In this document: positions 26,154 through 33,350 of the stretch, one piece after another
How positions within the stretch are numbered: the stretch's first letter is position 1
How the letters are laid out: every line of letters begins with the position of its first letter
Assembly: GCA_937907685.1 (NCBI GenBank)
Contig: CALCXF010000025.1
Span: 1-45,614 of the forward strand
Direction: 5' to 3'
Length of the DNA: 45,614 bases
DNA from: an uncultured Nostocoides sp.
GTDB lineage: Bacteria > Actinomycetota > Actinomycetes > Actinomycetales > Dermatophilaceae
Made by a program: the position numbers and the translations under genes
The notes under the pieces: model-generated
The model's database searches: none
The model's input: only the letters and a program-made list of their open reading frames with translations
Told to the model about the DNA's origin: nothing

Positions 26154-26384
26154 CTCCTGCGGGTCGTCGACTCGTCACTGCCGGGACGAGGACGACGGCA
26201 CGTGAACGGCATCGCGTATGCCGGCCGCGCACCACCGCGGTACCACCTCGCTTGCCGCCGAGGCGGCCGCTCTTGCACCAGGTCGTGACGTGACCCCGAC
26301 GTCCGGTTCTAGTGAGCACCACAGCCTGAGCAGTGGTCCCGTTCTTCCGGAGGCTCGCCGCTGATGACGGCTCGAACGCCTGTG
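26154..26384 (-). promoter_or_regulatory. Actinobacterial T-box riboswitch (tRNA-Ile sensor) of ileS
   Basis: Read on the minus strand. Stem I is closed by AGGC (26381-26378) with GCCT (26354-26351). Its specifier loop contains ATC at 26365-26363, an isoleucine codon, flanked by CCG/CGG. The conserved GCCTCCGGAAGAACGG follows. The T-box sequence TGGTACCGCG lies at 26245-26236; its TGGT can pair with the ACCA end of uncharged tRNA-Ile (discriminator A). No terminator precedes ileS and the leader ends at its ribosome-binding site, so control is probably translational, as in other actinobacterial ileS leaders. A -10 candidate TAGACT (26395-26390) places the 5' end near 26384. I could not assign the exact sequestrator pairing. 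Confidence 0.88.
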
Positions 26385-26442
26385 TCGGGAGTCTACCGGC
26401 GACCACCGGGTCGACTCCACCCACGATGCGGCCGGTCAGGGG

Positions 26443-26473
26443 TTGCACGCGCGGAGGTGTCGCGGGGTAGAGT
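26443..26473 (+). promoter_or_regulatory. Predicted promoter of the cobalamin-uptake operon
   Basis: TTGCAC (26443-26448) and TAGAGT (26468-26473), 19 bp apart, lie just upstream of the riboswitch core. The predicted start near 26480 would give a leader of about 220 bases. Confidence 0.45.
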
Positions 26474-26502
26474 CGCCGCGTCGCCCTCAGGGCGGCACCA
26501 CA

Positions 26503-26697
26503 CGCACCTGTTCGGGGGAAGCCGGTCCAAGTCCGGCACTGTCCCGCAGCCGTGGGTCACGACCTGGCGTCGTGGCGAGTCGGAATGCCCGGCAGGTGCG
26601 AGCGGCTCCAGTTCACCCGTCGAGGAATGCGGGACGGAGCCCGAGTGCCGGGCTCTCCCGGTGGTTCGGGCCTCACGTCATGAACCGCTCGGAGAGG
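26503..26697 (+). promoter_or_regulatory. Cobalamin (adenosylcobalamin) riboswitch with translational expression platform
   Basis: The aptamer core is closed by CGCACCTG (26503-26510) pairing with CAGGTGCG (26593-26600). Inside are the diagnostic conserved strings GGGGGAAGCCGGT, CCAAGTCCGGCACTG, TCCCGCAGCCGTG and the B12 box GAGTCGGAATGCCCGGC (26577-26593). Downstream, CTCTCC (26653-26658) can pair with the ribosome-binding site GGAGAG (26691-26696). Alternatively, its first part pairs into GAGCCC/GGGCTC (26637-26642 with 26650-26655). These mutually exclusive helices suggest that ligand binding hides the ribosome-binding site of the gene at 26703. The aptamer is clear; the switching model is inference. 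Confidence 0.92.
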
Positions 26698-26702
26698 CAC
26701 AC

Positions 26703-28217
26703 ATGACCATCACCACGACCACCCGCGGCGTGCTGCTGCGTCGAGCCGGGACCCTGCTCGTCGCCGCGACACTCGCCGGCGCACCGGCCGCGAGCGCCTT
26801 CGCCGACCCGACCGACCCGGCGACGCCGACCTCGACCGCATCCGCGGCTTCTTCGCCCAGTGCGCCGGCGGAGCCCAGCCCCGATCCGTCGTCGCCCACG
26901 CCCTCGCCGTCGCCGTCGGTTCCGGCGCCGACCGCCCCGAGCCCGTCGGCGAGCGCCACCGCGACGACGCTGGCGCCGGGGGGCGACCACCGCCTCGCCG
27001 GGGCGTCAGACACCACCCTGCTCGCGGCGACCGGGACGGCCGCCCCCCAGACGGTCGCGGCGGCCGACTTCGTGGCTCGTACCCTGGCGGCCGGCGACGA
27101 CCACTACGTCTACCCGGACAGCACCTACTTCGACGGCGGCAACACCATCGACGCGATCATCGCCCTTGCCGGCTCGGGCACGGGTGCCACACAGGCGGCG
27201 GAGTCGCTTCAGTACCTCGAAGACAACCTCGACGTCTACGTCGGCTCGGGAGGCGAGGCATACGCCGGCCCCATAGCGAAGACGCTCCTCGCCGTGGTCG
27301 TCGCGGGCGGCGACCCGACGAGCTTCGGCGGGGTCGACCTCGTCGCCGACCTGGAGGCGCTGGAGACTGAGGGTCGCTTCAGTGACGCCTCCGCCTACGG
27401 GGACTACTCCAACACCATCGGACAGTCGCTGGCCCTGATCGCGCTCGTCCGGGCGGGGCAGACCGTGAGCACCGCCTCGGTGGACGTCCTCCTCGACCAG
27501 CAGTGCGCCGACGGCGGTTTCCGCGGCGCCCTCGACGGGGACGCCTGTGTCAGCGACCCGGACGCGACCGCCTTCGCCGCCCAGGCGCTCATCGCTGCCG
27601 GCTCCACAGCAGCCGCGGAGGAGGCCGTGACCTGGCTCGCGGCTGCGCAGGCCGACGACGGCTCGCTCGAGAGCGCGGACGGCATCCCCAACGCCAACAC
27701 GACCGGGGTCGCGGCGCAAGCCTTCGCCGCCGCAGGTCGCGACGCCGAGCTGGCCGCGGCACAGGGGTTCCTCGCGTCACTCCAGTACGGCTGTGCGGCA
27801 CCCGCGGCCGTGCGCGGTGGGCTGGCGTTCTCCGCCTCCACCCGCTCCACCACGGAGGTCACGGACAGCGACCTGCGCGCGACGCCGCAGGCCACCTTGG
27901 GCCTCTCCGGGAAGTCCCTGCTGAGTGCCACCCTCGCCGGCGCCGCTGAGACCACGACCGGGCTCGAGTGCGCCGGCACGAGCAGCCCGACGCCGTCCAC
28001 CACCTCGTCCGCTCCGACCCAGCCGGCCGCGACGGAGACGCCGACCTCCGGATCAGTCGCGGGCGGAGCCGGCAGACCCGGCGCAGGCGTCCCCACCGGT
28101 TCCCTCGCCCAGACGGGCAGCGACCTGCTCCTTCCGCTCGGGCTCGGCATCGTGCTCGTGCTCGTGGGTGGTCTTGCCGTCTGGGCCACGTCACGACGCC
28201 GGGGGGCACACGCCTGA
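26703..28217 (+). CDS. Secreted, sortase-tagged alpha/alpha-barrel protein resembling the intrinsic-factor alpha domain
   Basis: 504 aa. A signal peptide ends near ASAFA (about residue 36). A Ser/Pro/Thr/Ala-rich linker follows to about 115, then a helical-repeat domain (about 115-430) of the prenyltransferase/squalene-oxidase type. A typical repeat is DQQCADGGFRGALDGDACVS (residues about 264-283); others are LAAAQADDGSLES and LASLQYGCAAP. The same fold forms the cobalamin-holding alpha domain of intrinsic factor and transcobalamin. Four cysteines could form disulfides. A second low-complexity linker leads to LAQTG (468-472), a membrane helix and RRR, a sorting signal of the LAxTG kind. ATG 26703 has GGAGAGG at 26691-26697, the site controlled by the B12 riboswitch. 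Cobalamin binding is inferred from fold plus control; it is not a sterol/terpene cyclase (no signal for soluble DxDD catalysis). Confidence 0.85.
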   Translation: MTITTTTRGVLLRRAGTLLVAATLAGAPAASAFADPTDPATPTSTASAASSPSAPAEPSPDPSSPTPSPSPSVPAPTAPSPSASATATTLAPGGDHRLAGASDTTLLAATGTAAPQTVAAADFVARTLAAGDDHYVYPDSTYFDGGNTIDAIIALAGSGTGATQAAESLQYLEDNLDVYVGSGGEAYAGPIAKTLLAVVVAGGDPTSFGGVDLVADLEALETEGRFSDASAYGDYSNTIGQSLALIALVRAGQTVSTASVDVLLDQQCADGGFRGALDGDACVSDPDATAFAAQALIAAGSTAAAEEAVTWLAAAQADDGSLESADGIPNANTTGVAAQAFAAAGRDAELAAAQGFLASLQYGCAAPAAVRGGLAFSASTRSTTEVTDSDLRATPQATLGLSGKSLLSATLAGAAETTTGLECAGTSSPTPSTTSSAPTQPAATETPTSGSVAGGAGRPGAGVPTGSLAQTGSDLLLPLGLGIVLVLVGGLAVWATSRRRGAHA

Positions 28218-29080
28218 TGCGTGGCTCCGAACCCGGCCTTCTGCGCCACCTGACGGGCGCCGCCGCCGCCTCCGGCCTGGCCCTCGCCGGGCTGGTCATG
28301 ACGTCGGCGCCCGCGAGCGCCGCGGCCTGCTCGGGCACCTCCGGCGTCACCGTGGTCGTCGACACCGGGAGTTCGGTGAACACCCGGTGCGCTGCGGGGG
28401 ACCCCGCCTCCGCGCTCAAGGCACTGACCGCAGCCGGCTTCTCGGTCACCTATCCGCAGCAGTATCCGGGCAGCGTCGTGTGCCGGATCAACGGGTTCCC
28501 GGCGTCGGACCCGTGCGTCCGCATGCCCCCGGCGGACGCCTACTGGGCCTTCTTCCATGCGACGCGTGGTGGAGGCTGGACCTACAGCTCGAGCGGGGTC
28601 TCCAGCTACGACCCCCGGCCCGGAACGGTCGTCGGGTTCCGTTTCGGCGCGGGTCAGCAGCCGCGCGTCGCCCCACCCGAACCGACGGCCACGACTGCTC
28701 CGGCGGTCACGACCACGAAGCCGCAACCCACGTCGGCGCCCCGGACGACCTCCGCACGTGAGGTGACGAGTGCACCTCGAAGCACCTCGTCCGGTGCCGC
28801 GGCGACCGCGCCCGCACCGGGCGTGACCCCCTCCGTTCCACCGTCGCCCACGCCAACCGCCTCGAGATCCGCGTCGGCGTCCGCCTCACCGTCCGGCCCG
28901 GCGACCCCGACGGCGACCCCTTCGGTCACCGCCTCGACGAGCGCGACCCGGCTCGCCGCGGCACCGACCGCCGAGCCGGACGACGGCTCGCCCGGCGTGG
29001 GCACCCTGGTCGCTGCTGCCGCCCTCCTCGCCCTCGTCGGCGGCGGGGCCGGCTGGACCGCGTGGAAGCGCCGCGCCTGA
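28217..29080 (+). CDS. Secreted DUF4430-like (transcobalamin beta-domain-like) protein, SCO2322-type
   Basis: 287 aa. The signal peptide ends at ASA (about residue 35). A small domain at about 38-155 reads VTVVVDTGSSV, GDPASALKALTAAGFSVT, VVCRINGFP, then AYWAFFHATRGGGWTYSSSG and PGTVVGFRFG. This strand order and the W/Y-rich segment are typical of DUF4430, the fold of the C-terminal beta domain that caps cobalamin in transcobalamin/intrinsic factor. Cys38, 58, 89 and 100 may pair. A Thr/Pro/Ser-rich stalk (156-255) leads to a C-terminal membrane helix and KRRA; no sortase motif is evident. Its ATG shares one base with the preceding stop (TGATG). I recall similar genes annotated as SCO2322 family in Streptomyces. 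A cobalamin role is inferred. Confidence 0.83.
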   Translation: MRGSEPGLLRHLTGAAAASGLALAGLVMTSAPASAAACSGTSGVTVVVDTGSSVNTRCAAGDPASALKALTAAGFSVTYPQQYPGSVVCRINGFPASDPCVRMPPADAYWAFFHATRGGGWTYSSSGVSSYDPRPGTVVGFRFGAGQQPRVAPPEPTATTAPAVTTTKPQPTSAPRTTSAREVTSAPRSTSSGAAATAPAPGVTPSVPPSPTPTASRSASASASPSGPATPTATPSVTASTSATRLAAAPTAEPDDGSPGVGTLVAAAALLALVGGGAGWTAWKRRA

Positions 29081-29095
29081 CGCCATGATGGTCCG

Positions 29096-30223
29096 ATGAG
29101 GTCCACCCTCCCGCGCGCGGTGCACCCCGCGGCGTGGTGGGGGTGGGCCATCGGCATGGCGGTCGCGGTCAGCACGACGACGAACCCCGTCCTGCTCCTC
29201 CTGGCCCTGTGCGTGGTGGCCCTGGTCGTCGCCGCCCGCCGCGGGACCTCGCCGTGGGCGAGGGCGTTCCGGTTGTACCTCTGGCTCGGCCTCGCCATCG
29301 TCGTCGCGCGGGTCGTGCTGCACGTGCTGGTGGGCCTGAAGTTCGGGGAGATCGTGGTCCTCCGGCTCCCCGAGGTGACTCTCCCGTCGTGGGCGGCCGG
29401 CATCCAGGTCGGCGGGACGGTCTACCTCGAAGGTCTGCTGGCCGCCGCCCTCGCCGGTCTGCGTCTCGCGGTCATGATCGCCTGCATCGGTGCCGCCAAC
29501 GCGCTCGCGAACCCGAAACGGCTGTTGCGCGCCCTTCCCGGCGCCCTCCACGAGATCGGTTCGGCCGTGGTGGTGTCGGTGTCGGTCGCCCCCCAGCTCG
29601 CGGAGAGCGTGCAGCGGGTCCTGCGGGCGCGACAGCTTCGCGGTGACACGACGCGTGGGCTCCGCGCCGTCCCCACCGTCGCTCTGCCGGTGCTCGAGGA
29701 CACCCTCGAGCGGTCCCTGCTCCTCGCCGCGGCGATGGACTCCCGTGGGTACGGCCGGACCGACCACGTGCCCGGGGGACACCGGCTCGTCACGGGTGCG
29801 GTGACCCTCGGGGGTCTCCTCGCCAGTGCCGTCGGCATCTACGGCGTTCTCGACGCGACGACGCCGGCCGCCATGGGCACCCCGACCCTCCTCGCCGGCC
29901 TGGCCCTCTCCGGCCTGGGCCTCTGGCTCGGCGGGCGGCACGTGCCGCGGACGACGTACCGGCCCGACCCGTGGCGTGGCGCGGAGTGGCTCACGGTCGG
30001 TTGCGGGGTGGTCGCCGCCGCCACCCTCGTGACCGTGTCTCGCACGACGCCCGAGCTGCTCGTGATGCCCCTCACCCCGCTGGCCGTGCCGCCCCTCCCC
30101 ATGGCACCGGTCGTCGGGCTGCTCGTCGGAGCGCTGCCGGCATACCTCACCCCCGCACCGCCGCGGCCGGCGGCGCGAGCGGCGCACCGGGGTGCCCGGG
30201 ACCGGGTGGTCGTCCGTGGCTGA
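29096..30223 (+). CDS. ECF transporter T component (CbiQ-like transmembrane protein)
   Basis: 375 aa with several membrane helices in the first half (WGWAIGMAVAVSTT, VLLLLALCVVALVVAARRG, LYLWLGLAIVVARVVLHVLV, LLAAALAGLRLAVMIACIGA) and more in the last third. The coupling helices that contact the ATPases are recognisable: RVLRARQLRGDTTRGL and ERSLLLAAAMDSRGYGR (about 203-222), matching the CbiQ/EcfT A-R-G and MDSRGYG-type motifs. It forms the scaffold between ATPases and the substrate-binding S component. It is 15 bp after the DUF4430 gene, with no strong ribosome-binding site, and overlaps the ATPase gene by 8 bp. The C-terminal half is longer than in the smallest EcfT proteins. Confidence 0.88.
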   Translation: MRSTLPRAVHPAAWWGWAIGMAVAVSTTTNPVLLLLALCVVALVVAARRGTSPWARAFRLYLWLGLAIVVARVVLHVLVGLKFGEIVVLRLPEVTLPSWAAGIQVGGTVYLEGLLAAALAGLRLAVMIACIGAANALANPKRLLRALPGALHEIGSAVVVSVSVAPQLAESVQRVLRARQLRGDTTRGLRAVPTVALPVLEDTLERSLLLAAAMDSRGYGRTDHVPGGHRLVTGAVTLGGLLASAVGIYGVLDATTPAAMGTPTLLAGLALSGLGLWLGGRHVPRTTYRPDPWRGAEWLTVGCGVVAAATLVTVSRTTPELLVMPLTPLAVPPLPMAPVVGLLVGALPAYLTPAPPRPAARAAHRGARDRVVVRG

Positions 30224-31952
30224 CCACGCGGTCTCTCTGGAGCGAGTGTCGGTCACCCTCCCGGGGGCCGACGGACCGGTGCTGCGTGAGGTCGACCTCA
30301 CCGTCGAGGAGGGCGAGCTCGCGCTCGTCGTCGGACGCACAGGGTCCGGCAAGTCGACCTTGCTCGGTGCGATGTGTGCCCGGGTGCCGCACTTCACCGG
30401 GGGCGTCCTCACCGGACACGTCCTCCTCCATGGGCGCGACACCCGCGACCACCGTCCGCGCGACCTCGCCGACGTCGTCGGTGTCGTGGGGCAGGACCCC
30501 GCTGCGGGGTTCGTGACCGACACGGTCGAGGAGGAGCTCGCCTACGGAATGGAGCAGCTGGGGCTACCCGGCACGACGATGCGAAAACGGGTCGAGGAGA
30601 CCCTGGACCTCCTCGGCATCGCCGAGCTGCGCGACGCGCCGCTGCGCGACCTGTCGGGTGGGCAACAGCAGCGTGTCGCCATCGGGTCGGTGCTGACAGC
30701 GCACCCCCGGGTGCTCCTGCTCGACGAGCCGACCTCCGCCCTCGACCCGACCGGCGCGGAGGAGGTGCTCGCGACCATCACCCGGCTCGTCCACGACCTC
30801 GCCGTCACCGTCGTCGTCGCCGAGCACCGCGTCGAACGGGTGCTCCACTACGCCGACCGGGTCGTCCACGTCGCCCGGGACGGCTCGGTGCGCTCGGGGA
30901 CGCCGGCTGGTCTCATGGTCGAGAGTGACATCACGTCCCCTGTCGTCGAGCTGGGCCGGTATGCCGGGTGGTCTCCGCTGCCGCTGTCGGTGCGCGATGC
31001 GCGCCGGGCGGCTCGCGACCTGCGGGCTGACCTCGTCGGGACGCTCGAGAGGTCGTCGCCCGCGGACCGGCCGGCGGCCGGACAGCGCCGCCGTCGCGGC
31101 CACGTCGCCCCGCAGGGGCGCCTGCTGTCTGCCCGGGGTGTCGTCGTCCGTCACCCCGGGGACGTCGTCGCGGTCGCGGGCGTCGACCTCGACCTGTTCC
31201 CCTCGGAGGTCACCGCAGTCATGGGGCGCAACGGGTCCGGGAAGTCCTCTCTCCTCTGGGCACTCCAGGGAAGCGGAACGCTGAGCGGCGGGACGGTCCA
31301 GGTCGTGCCCCCGGCGACCCGGGCCTCGACACCCGGGACGGCCGGCTCGGGTGGAGCCGGAGGCACGGCATCCGACACCGTCGAGCCCCGCGTCCTCGCG
31401 GCCGGTGAGCGGCGCGCGCTCGTCGGGCTGGTGCCGCAGTCGGCCGCGGACCTGCTGTACCTCGACACGGTGGGTGCAGAGTGTCACCAAGCGGACAGTG
31501 AGAGCGGGAGGCTGCCGGGCACGTGCGCCGACCTGCTCGGCGAGATGGCCCCCGGAATCGTGGCGGACCAGCACCCACGCGACCTCTCCGAGGGACAGAA
31601 GCTCGCCCTCGTCCTCGCGGTCCAGCTGACCGCGGACCCCCCGGTGCTGCTGCTCGACGAGCCGACTCGAGGCCTCGACCCGACGGCGAAGGCCGCGCTG
31701 AGCCGGCTCCTGCGCGGCCTCGCGGCGCGCGGTCGGTCGATCGTCGTGTCGACGCACGACGTCGAGTTCGTCGCGCAGTGCTCCGACCGCGTGGTCGTGC
31801 TGGCGGCGGGTGAGGTGGTTGCGGACGGCCCGACCGCCGACGTCATCACGTCCTCCCCGGCTTTCGCCCCGCAGGTGTCCAAGGTGACGGGCCCCGGCCC
31901 TTGGCTGACGGTCGCAGACGTGCGGGCCGCCCTCGAGGGGGTGCCCGCGTGA
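30216..31952 (+). CDS. ECF transporter ATPase, A1-A2 fusion with two ABC domains
   Basis: 578 aa carrying two nucleotide-binding domains. Domain 1 has Walker A GRTGSGKST (40-48), signature LSGGQQQR (from 146), Walker B LLLDEPTSALD (Asp170-Glu171) and a switch His in VVVAEHRVERV. Domain 2 has GRNGSGKSS (about 337-345), signature LSEGQKLAL (about 457), LLLDEPTRGLD and VVSTHDVEFV. Both sites look catalytically complete. Domain 2 has an unusual low-complexity insert of about 40 residues (PATRASTPGTAGSGGAGG...) between Walker A and the Q-loop. In most bacteria EcfA1 and EcfA2 are separate proteins. GTG 30216 is preferred over GTG 30192 because it starts at the domain. It powers the T/S pair encoded on either side. 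Confidence 0.9.
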   Translation: MADHAVSLERVSVTLPGADGPVLREVDLTVEEGELALVVGRTGSGKSTLLGAMCARVPHFTGGVLTGHVLLHGRDTRDHRPRDLADVVGVVGQDPAAGFVTDTVEEELAYGMEQLGLPGTTMRKRVEETLDLLGIAELRDAPLRDLSGGQQQRVAIGSVLTAHPRVLLLDEPTSALDPTGAEEVLATITRLVHDLAVTVVVAEHRVERVLHYADRVVHVARDGSVRSGTPAGLMVESDITSPVVELGRYAGWSPLPLSVRDARRAARDLRADLVGTLERSSPADRPAAGQRRRRGHVAPQGRLLSARGVVVRHPGDVVAVAGVDLDLFPSEVTAVMGRNGSGKSSLLWALQGSGTLSGGTVQVVPPATRASTPGTAGSGGAGGTASDTVEPRVLAAGERRALVGLVPQSAADLLYLDTVGAECHQADSESGRLPGTCADLLGEMAPGIVADQHPRDLSEGQKLALVLAVQLTADPPVLLLDEPTRGLDPTAKAALSRLLRGLAARGRSIVVSTHDVEFVAQCSDRVVVLAAGEVVADGPTADVITSSPAFAPQVSKVTGPGPWLTVADVRAALEGVPA

Positions 31953-32809
31953 GCGAGCGCAGCGACGGCGACGCCGGTTCGCCGGGTCGACGTCGTCGGA
32001 CCCGGGTGCTCGCCCTGCGGCCGCGCTCCGCGGCAGCGGTCGGGCTGGTCAGCGCCGCTGGCCTGGTGGCGTTCTGCTGGCCGCTCCTCGTGTCACCCGC
32101 GTCCGGACTCGCCCACGGGGGCGACGCACCCCTGGTCTTCGCGCTCATCCTCCCCCTGCTGCTCGCCGTCGTCCTCGCCGAGATCAGCGAAGGGGGGATG
32201 GACGTCAAGGCCGTCGCGATGCTCGGGGTCCTGGCGGCGGTCGGCGCCGCGCTCCGGCCCCTCGGCGCCGGCACTGCCGGTCTCGAGACGGTGTTCTTCC
32301 TCCTCGTCCTGGGCGGGCGGGTCTTCGGCGCCGGCTTCGGGTTCGTGCTCGGAGCGGTGACCCTGTTCGCCTCAGCACTCGTCACCGGTGGTGTCGGGCC
32401 GTGGCTGCCGTTCCAGATGCTCGGGGCGGCATGGGTCGGCTGGGGCGCGGGTCTCCTGCCACCGGCACGCGGGCGGGCCGAGGTGCTGCTCCTCGCCGCG
32501 TACGGCGCCCTGGCCGGACTGGGCTACGGGCTCCTGCTCAACCTGTCGTTCTGGCCGTTCGCGACCGGGCTGGCCAGCGAGCTGTCCTTCGTGCCCGGCG
32601 CTCCGCTGCTGGACAACCTCCACCGGTTCCTCGTCTTCACCCTCGCCACCAGTCTCGGATGGGACATCGGCCGGGCGGTGACGACCGGGGTGCTCGTGCT
32701 CGTCACCGGTCGTGCGGTCCTGGGAGCGCTGCGCCGGGCCGCTCGACGAGCGGCGTTCGAGGAGCCGGTCCAGTTCGAGACGGCCGACGTGGCACCATCG
32801 TCGCCATGA
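31949..32809 (+). CDS. ECF transporter S component, probable cobalamin-specific
   Basis: 286 aa with a basic N-terminal tail and six or so membrane helices. RSAAAVGLVSAAGLVAFCWP, FALILPLLLAVVLAEI, VKAVAMLGVLAAVGAALRPL, GLETVFFLLVLGGRVFGAGF, FGFVLGAVTLFASALVTGGV and GPWLPFQMLGAAWVGWGAGL are typical for ECF S proteins of the YdcG/CbrT-like group, which are larger than the thiamine or biotin ones. It sits between the ATPase (4-bp overlap, GTGA) and the Nudix-like gene (ATGA overlap). The ligand is not readable from sequence. Cobalamin is inferred from the upstream riboswitch and the two transcobalamin-like surface proteins. Confidence 0.86.
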   Translation: MSERSDGDAGSPGRRRRTRVLALRPRSAAAVGLVSAAGLVAFCWPLLVSPASGLAHGGDAPLVFALILPLLLAVVLAEISEGGMDVKAVAMLGVLAAVGAALRPLGAGTAGLETVFFLLVLGGRVFGAGFGFVLGAVTLFASALVTGGVGPWLPFQMLGAAWVGWGAGLLPPARGRAEVLLLAAYGALAGLGYGLLLNLSFWPFATGLASELSFVPGAPLLDNLHRFLVFTLATSLGWDIGRAVTTGVLVLVTGRAVLGALRRAARRAAFEEPVQFETADVAPSSP

Positions 32810-33345
32810 GTCCCCTCGAGCTGGACCGAGACCCCGCCTGGCTGAGCCGCGAGGACCTCGACGCGGCCCGGGAGAGGCTGCCGATCCTCTACGTGGATGC
32901 CGTCCCGGTGCGGGTGGACGAGCGCGGCTCCGTCACCGCCGTCGGGGTGCTGCTGCGGCTCGCAGCCGAGGGAACCGTGAGCCGTGAGCTCGTGTCGGGC
33001 CGGGTCCTGCACCACGAGCGGGTCCGCGATGCCCTGCTGCGCCACATCGAGAAGGACCTCGGACCGATGGCGCTTCCGCAGGTCCCCGTGAGCCCCCAGC
33101 CGTTCACGGTGGCTGAGTACTTCCCCACTCCCGGTGTGACACCGTTCCACGACCCGCGTCAGCACGCCGTGTCACTGGCGTTCGTCGTGCCCGTGACCGG
33201 CGACTGCGCGCCCCAGAACGACTCGCTCGACCTCACCTGGTTCACTCCTGACCAGGCGCTCGACCCCAGGGTGCAGGCGGAGATGGACCGGGGCCACGGC
33301 GTGCTGCTCCGGCAGGCCCTCGCGCACCTCGGTCACCCCGTCTGA
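32806..33345 (+). CDS. Nudix-like DUF4916 protein with degenerate Nudix box
   Basis: 179 aa. It resembles Nudix hydrolases of the DUF4916 kind, with strands around LPILYVDAVPVRVDERGSVT, the helix region GRVLHHERVRDALLRHIEKD followed by LGP, and HAVSLAFVVPVTGD. Aligned to the Nudix consensus GX5EX7REUXEEXGU, the G, first E, R and late G are kept. However, the REUxEE glutamates read H, K and D, so metal-dependent hydrolysis may be weakened or altered. It begins with an ATGA overlap to the S-component gene, so it is cotranslated with the cobalamin operon and is its last gene. The gap to the convergent pspA-like gene is 5 bp. A role in the pathway is unknown. Confidence 0.85.
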   Translation: MSPLELDRDPAWLSREDLDAARERLPILYVDAVPVRVDERGSVTAVGVLLRLAAEGTVSRELVSGRVLHHERVRDALLRHIEKDLGPMALPQVPVSPQPFTVAEYFPTPGVTPFHDPRQHAVSLAFVVPVTGDCAPQNDSLDLTWFTPDQALDPRVQAEMDRGHGVLLRQALAHLGHPV

Positions 33346-33350
33346 GGGGT

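Noticed and set aside
26147-26278. N-terminal extension of ileS
   Set aside because: It translates the T-box RNA including the T-box sequence itself; AGGAG and family N-terminus support 26146.
22832-26293. Open frame of 1153 codons antisense to ileS
   Set aside because: Its translation is Val/Arg/Gly/His-rich with no domain or ribosome-binding site. It mirrors ileS codon by codon, as expected in high-GC DNA.
26482-26494. CGCCCT-c-AGGGCG inverted repeat just upstream of the B12 aptamer
   Set aside because: Too short and tight for a terminator and lies inside the predicted leader; probably incidental.
26364-26702. N-terminal extension of the alpha-domain protein
   Set aside because: It translates the B12 riboswitch. 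The signal peptide and ribosome-binding site place the start at 26703.
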